From positions 375,707-439,706 of the forward strand of contig NW_019775025.1 in assembly GCF_001039355.2 (NCBI RefSeq): DNA of 64,000 nucleotides, given 5' to 3'. The notes under the pieces were generated by a model. That model made no database searches. It was not told the DNA's origin and saw only the letters and a program-made list of their open reading frames with translations. Of the stretch, positions 63,085 through 64,000 are shown in pieces; the first letter of the stretch is position 1, and the number at the start of each line of letters is the position of its first letter. Source of the DNA: Lingula anatina. Lineage: Eukaryota > Brachiopoda > Lingulata > Lingulida > Lingulidae. A program made the position numbers and the translations under genes.

Positions 63085-64000
63085 CAAACAAAAAAAAACT
63101 TGTATAGATTAAATAAAAATTACTAATATAATCTTTCCTTAACCTACACAAACAGTCTTGTTTAAAGAAAAAGAAATTTTTAGTAAAATATTGAAGATCC
63201 CATTCTTTACCCTTTCTCTGGTCGTCAATGGGCTATTGGCAGTATTCCTATTCTGACAATAGTTAAATAGGTGCAAAATATATATTTTGGCTTACTTTCC
63301 TGTTTTGATCAGTTTATTTCAGTAATATAAGAAATTACAAACTTGTGTAACCAAATTCATGAATATGTGACCCAAATTAATTAAAATTATTAACAAATTA
63401 CTTCTCACCCCCCCCTCAAATGTTGTAAGTTTACATGGCTCCACATTGCATATACTTGAGTGACTTTTATTGAACGAAAAAATTTTGTATACATTTTATA
63501 GAAATAAGTAATATAGCCTTTCCCTAACCTCCAAAAACAGTCTTATTAAAAGAAAATGATAATTTTAGTAAAATATTAAAGATCCCATTCTTTACCCCCT
63601 CTCTAGTCACCAACTGGCTTTCGGCCATTTTGCTGTACTGACAATAGTTAAATAGGTGCAAAATATATATTTTGGCTTAGTTTCCTGTTTTGATGAGTTT
63701 ATTTCAGTAATATAGGGAATTATAAACTTGTGTAACCAAATTAATGAATATGTGACCCAAATTAATTAAAATTATTAACAAAATGCTTCTCAACCCCCCC
63801 CCCCTCAAATGTTGTAAGTTTACATAGCTTCACATAGCATATACTTGAGTGACTTTTCTTCAACGAAAAAATTTTATATAAATTTTATAGAAATAAGTAA
63901 TATAGCCTTTCCATAACCTCCAAAAACAGTCATTAAAAGAAAATGATAATTTTTGTAAAATATTAAAGATCCCATTCTTTACTCCCTCTCTAGTCACCAA
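63085..64000. repeat. 386-bp tandem repeat, at least 2.3 copies, open at right edge
   Basis: GTGCAAAATATATATTTTGG occurs at 63,271 and 63,657, exactly 386 bp apart. Around it AACAGTCTT.TT, AAGATCCCATTCTTTACC, GTAACCAAATT and a C-run (CCCCCCCTCAAATG) recur in the same order in three successive units (about 63,085-63,470, 63,471-63,856, 63,857-end). It may be the edge of a satellite array. Confidence 0.85.

Noticed and set aside
1-64000. tRNA or rRNA genes
   Set aside because: I looked for cloverleaf arms with A and B box motifs and for conserved rRNA blocks and saw nothing convincing on either strand.

Overview
This window is nuclear DNA from an animal. Every sizeable gene is split into short exons with good GT/AG splice sites. 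PCM1 and TRAPPC2 orthologues are clear and close to the vertebrate proteins. The sequence is AT-rich and dotted with small DNA transposons. A slowly evolving marine invertebrate (mollusc, brachiopod, annelid or similar) fits best, but I cannot fix the phylum from sequence alone. A run of 198 N at 39003-39200 marks an assembly gap.

Layout. 1-16,950, minus: most of PCM1, the centriolar-satellite scaffold (31 coding exons, about 1,693 codons; the C-terminal part lies beyond the left edge). It appears to share a head-to-head promoter with TRAPPC2 (sedlin, plus, 18,067-19,405). 20,173-29,281: two copies of one transposon family with CAC... terminal repeats, 4-bp target duplications and repeated subterminal 14-mers (CACTA/Mirage/Chapaev-like). 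27,899-37,774, plus: the most striking gene, a predicted 688-aa type I membrane receptor. It has a signal peptide, TNF-receptor cysteine-rich repeats, a Ser/Thr-rich stalk and one transmembrane helix. Its cytoplasmic tail ends in a trypsin-like serine protease domain with an intact His/Asp/Ser triad. Exon phases join without conflict along the whole gene. 40,095-42,913, minus: the 5' end of an RNF213-like gene with two zinc ribbons, a 30-bp coding minisatellite and the start of the conserved N-terminal region. The rest is not found before the gap. 46,050-47,075: a frameshifted Mutator-like transposase remnant. 49,082-49,498, minus: an intronless His-Me finger endonuclease of the I-PpoI type. 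50,151-58,784, plus: an 853-aa protein of four SPRY-like modules, made by internal duplication of a SPRYD3-like pair, ending in a lysine-rich tail and a CAIL prenylation box. 58,800-64,000: noncoding DNA, a TTAA-type MITE with its empty site preserved next door, possible 5' exons of another gene, and a 386-bp tandem repeat running off the right edge.

The genes do not form an operon-like unit. PCM1 and TRAPPC2 are housekeeping genes. The receptor-protease and the RNF213-like gene both suggest innate immunity or cell-death signalling. The candidate for an undescribed system is the receptor-protease, in which a TNFR-type ectodomain appears wired in one chain to its own intracellular protease instead of a death domain.
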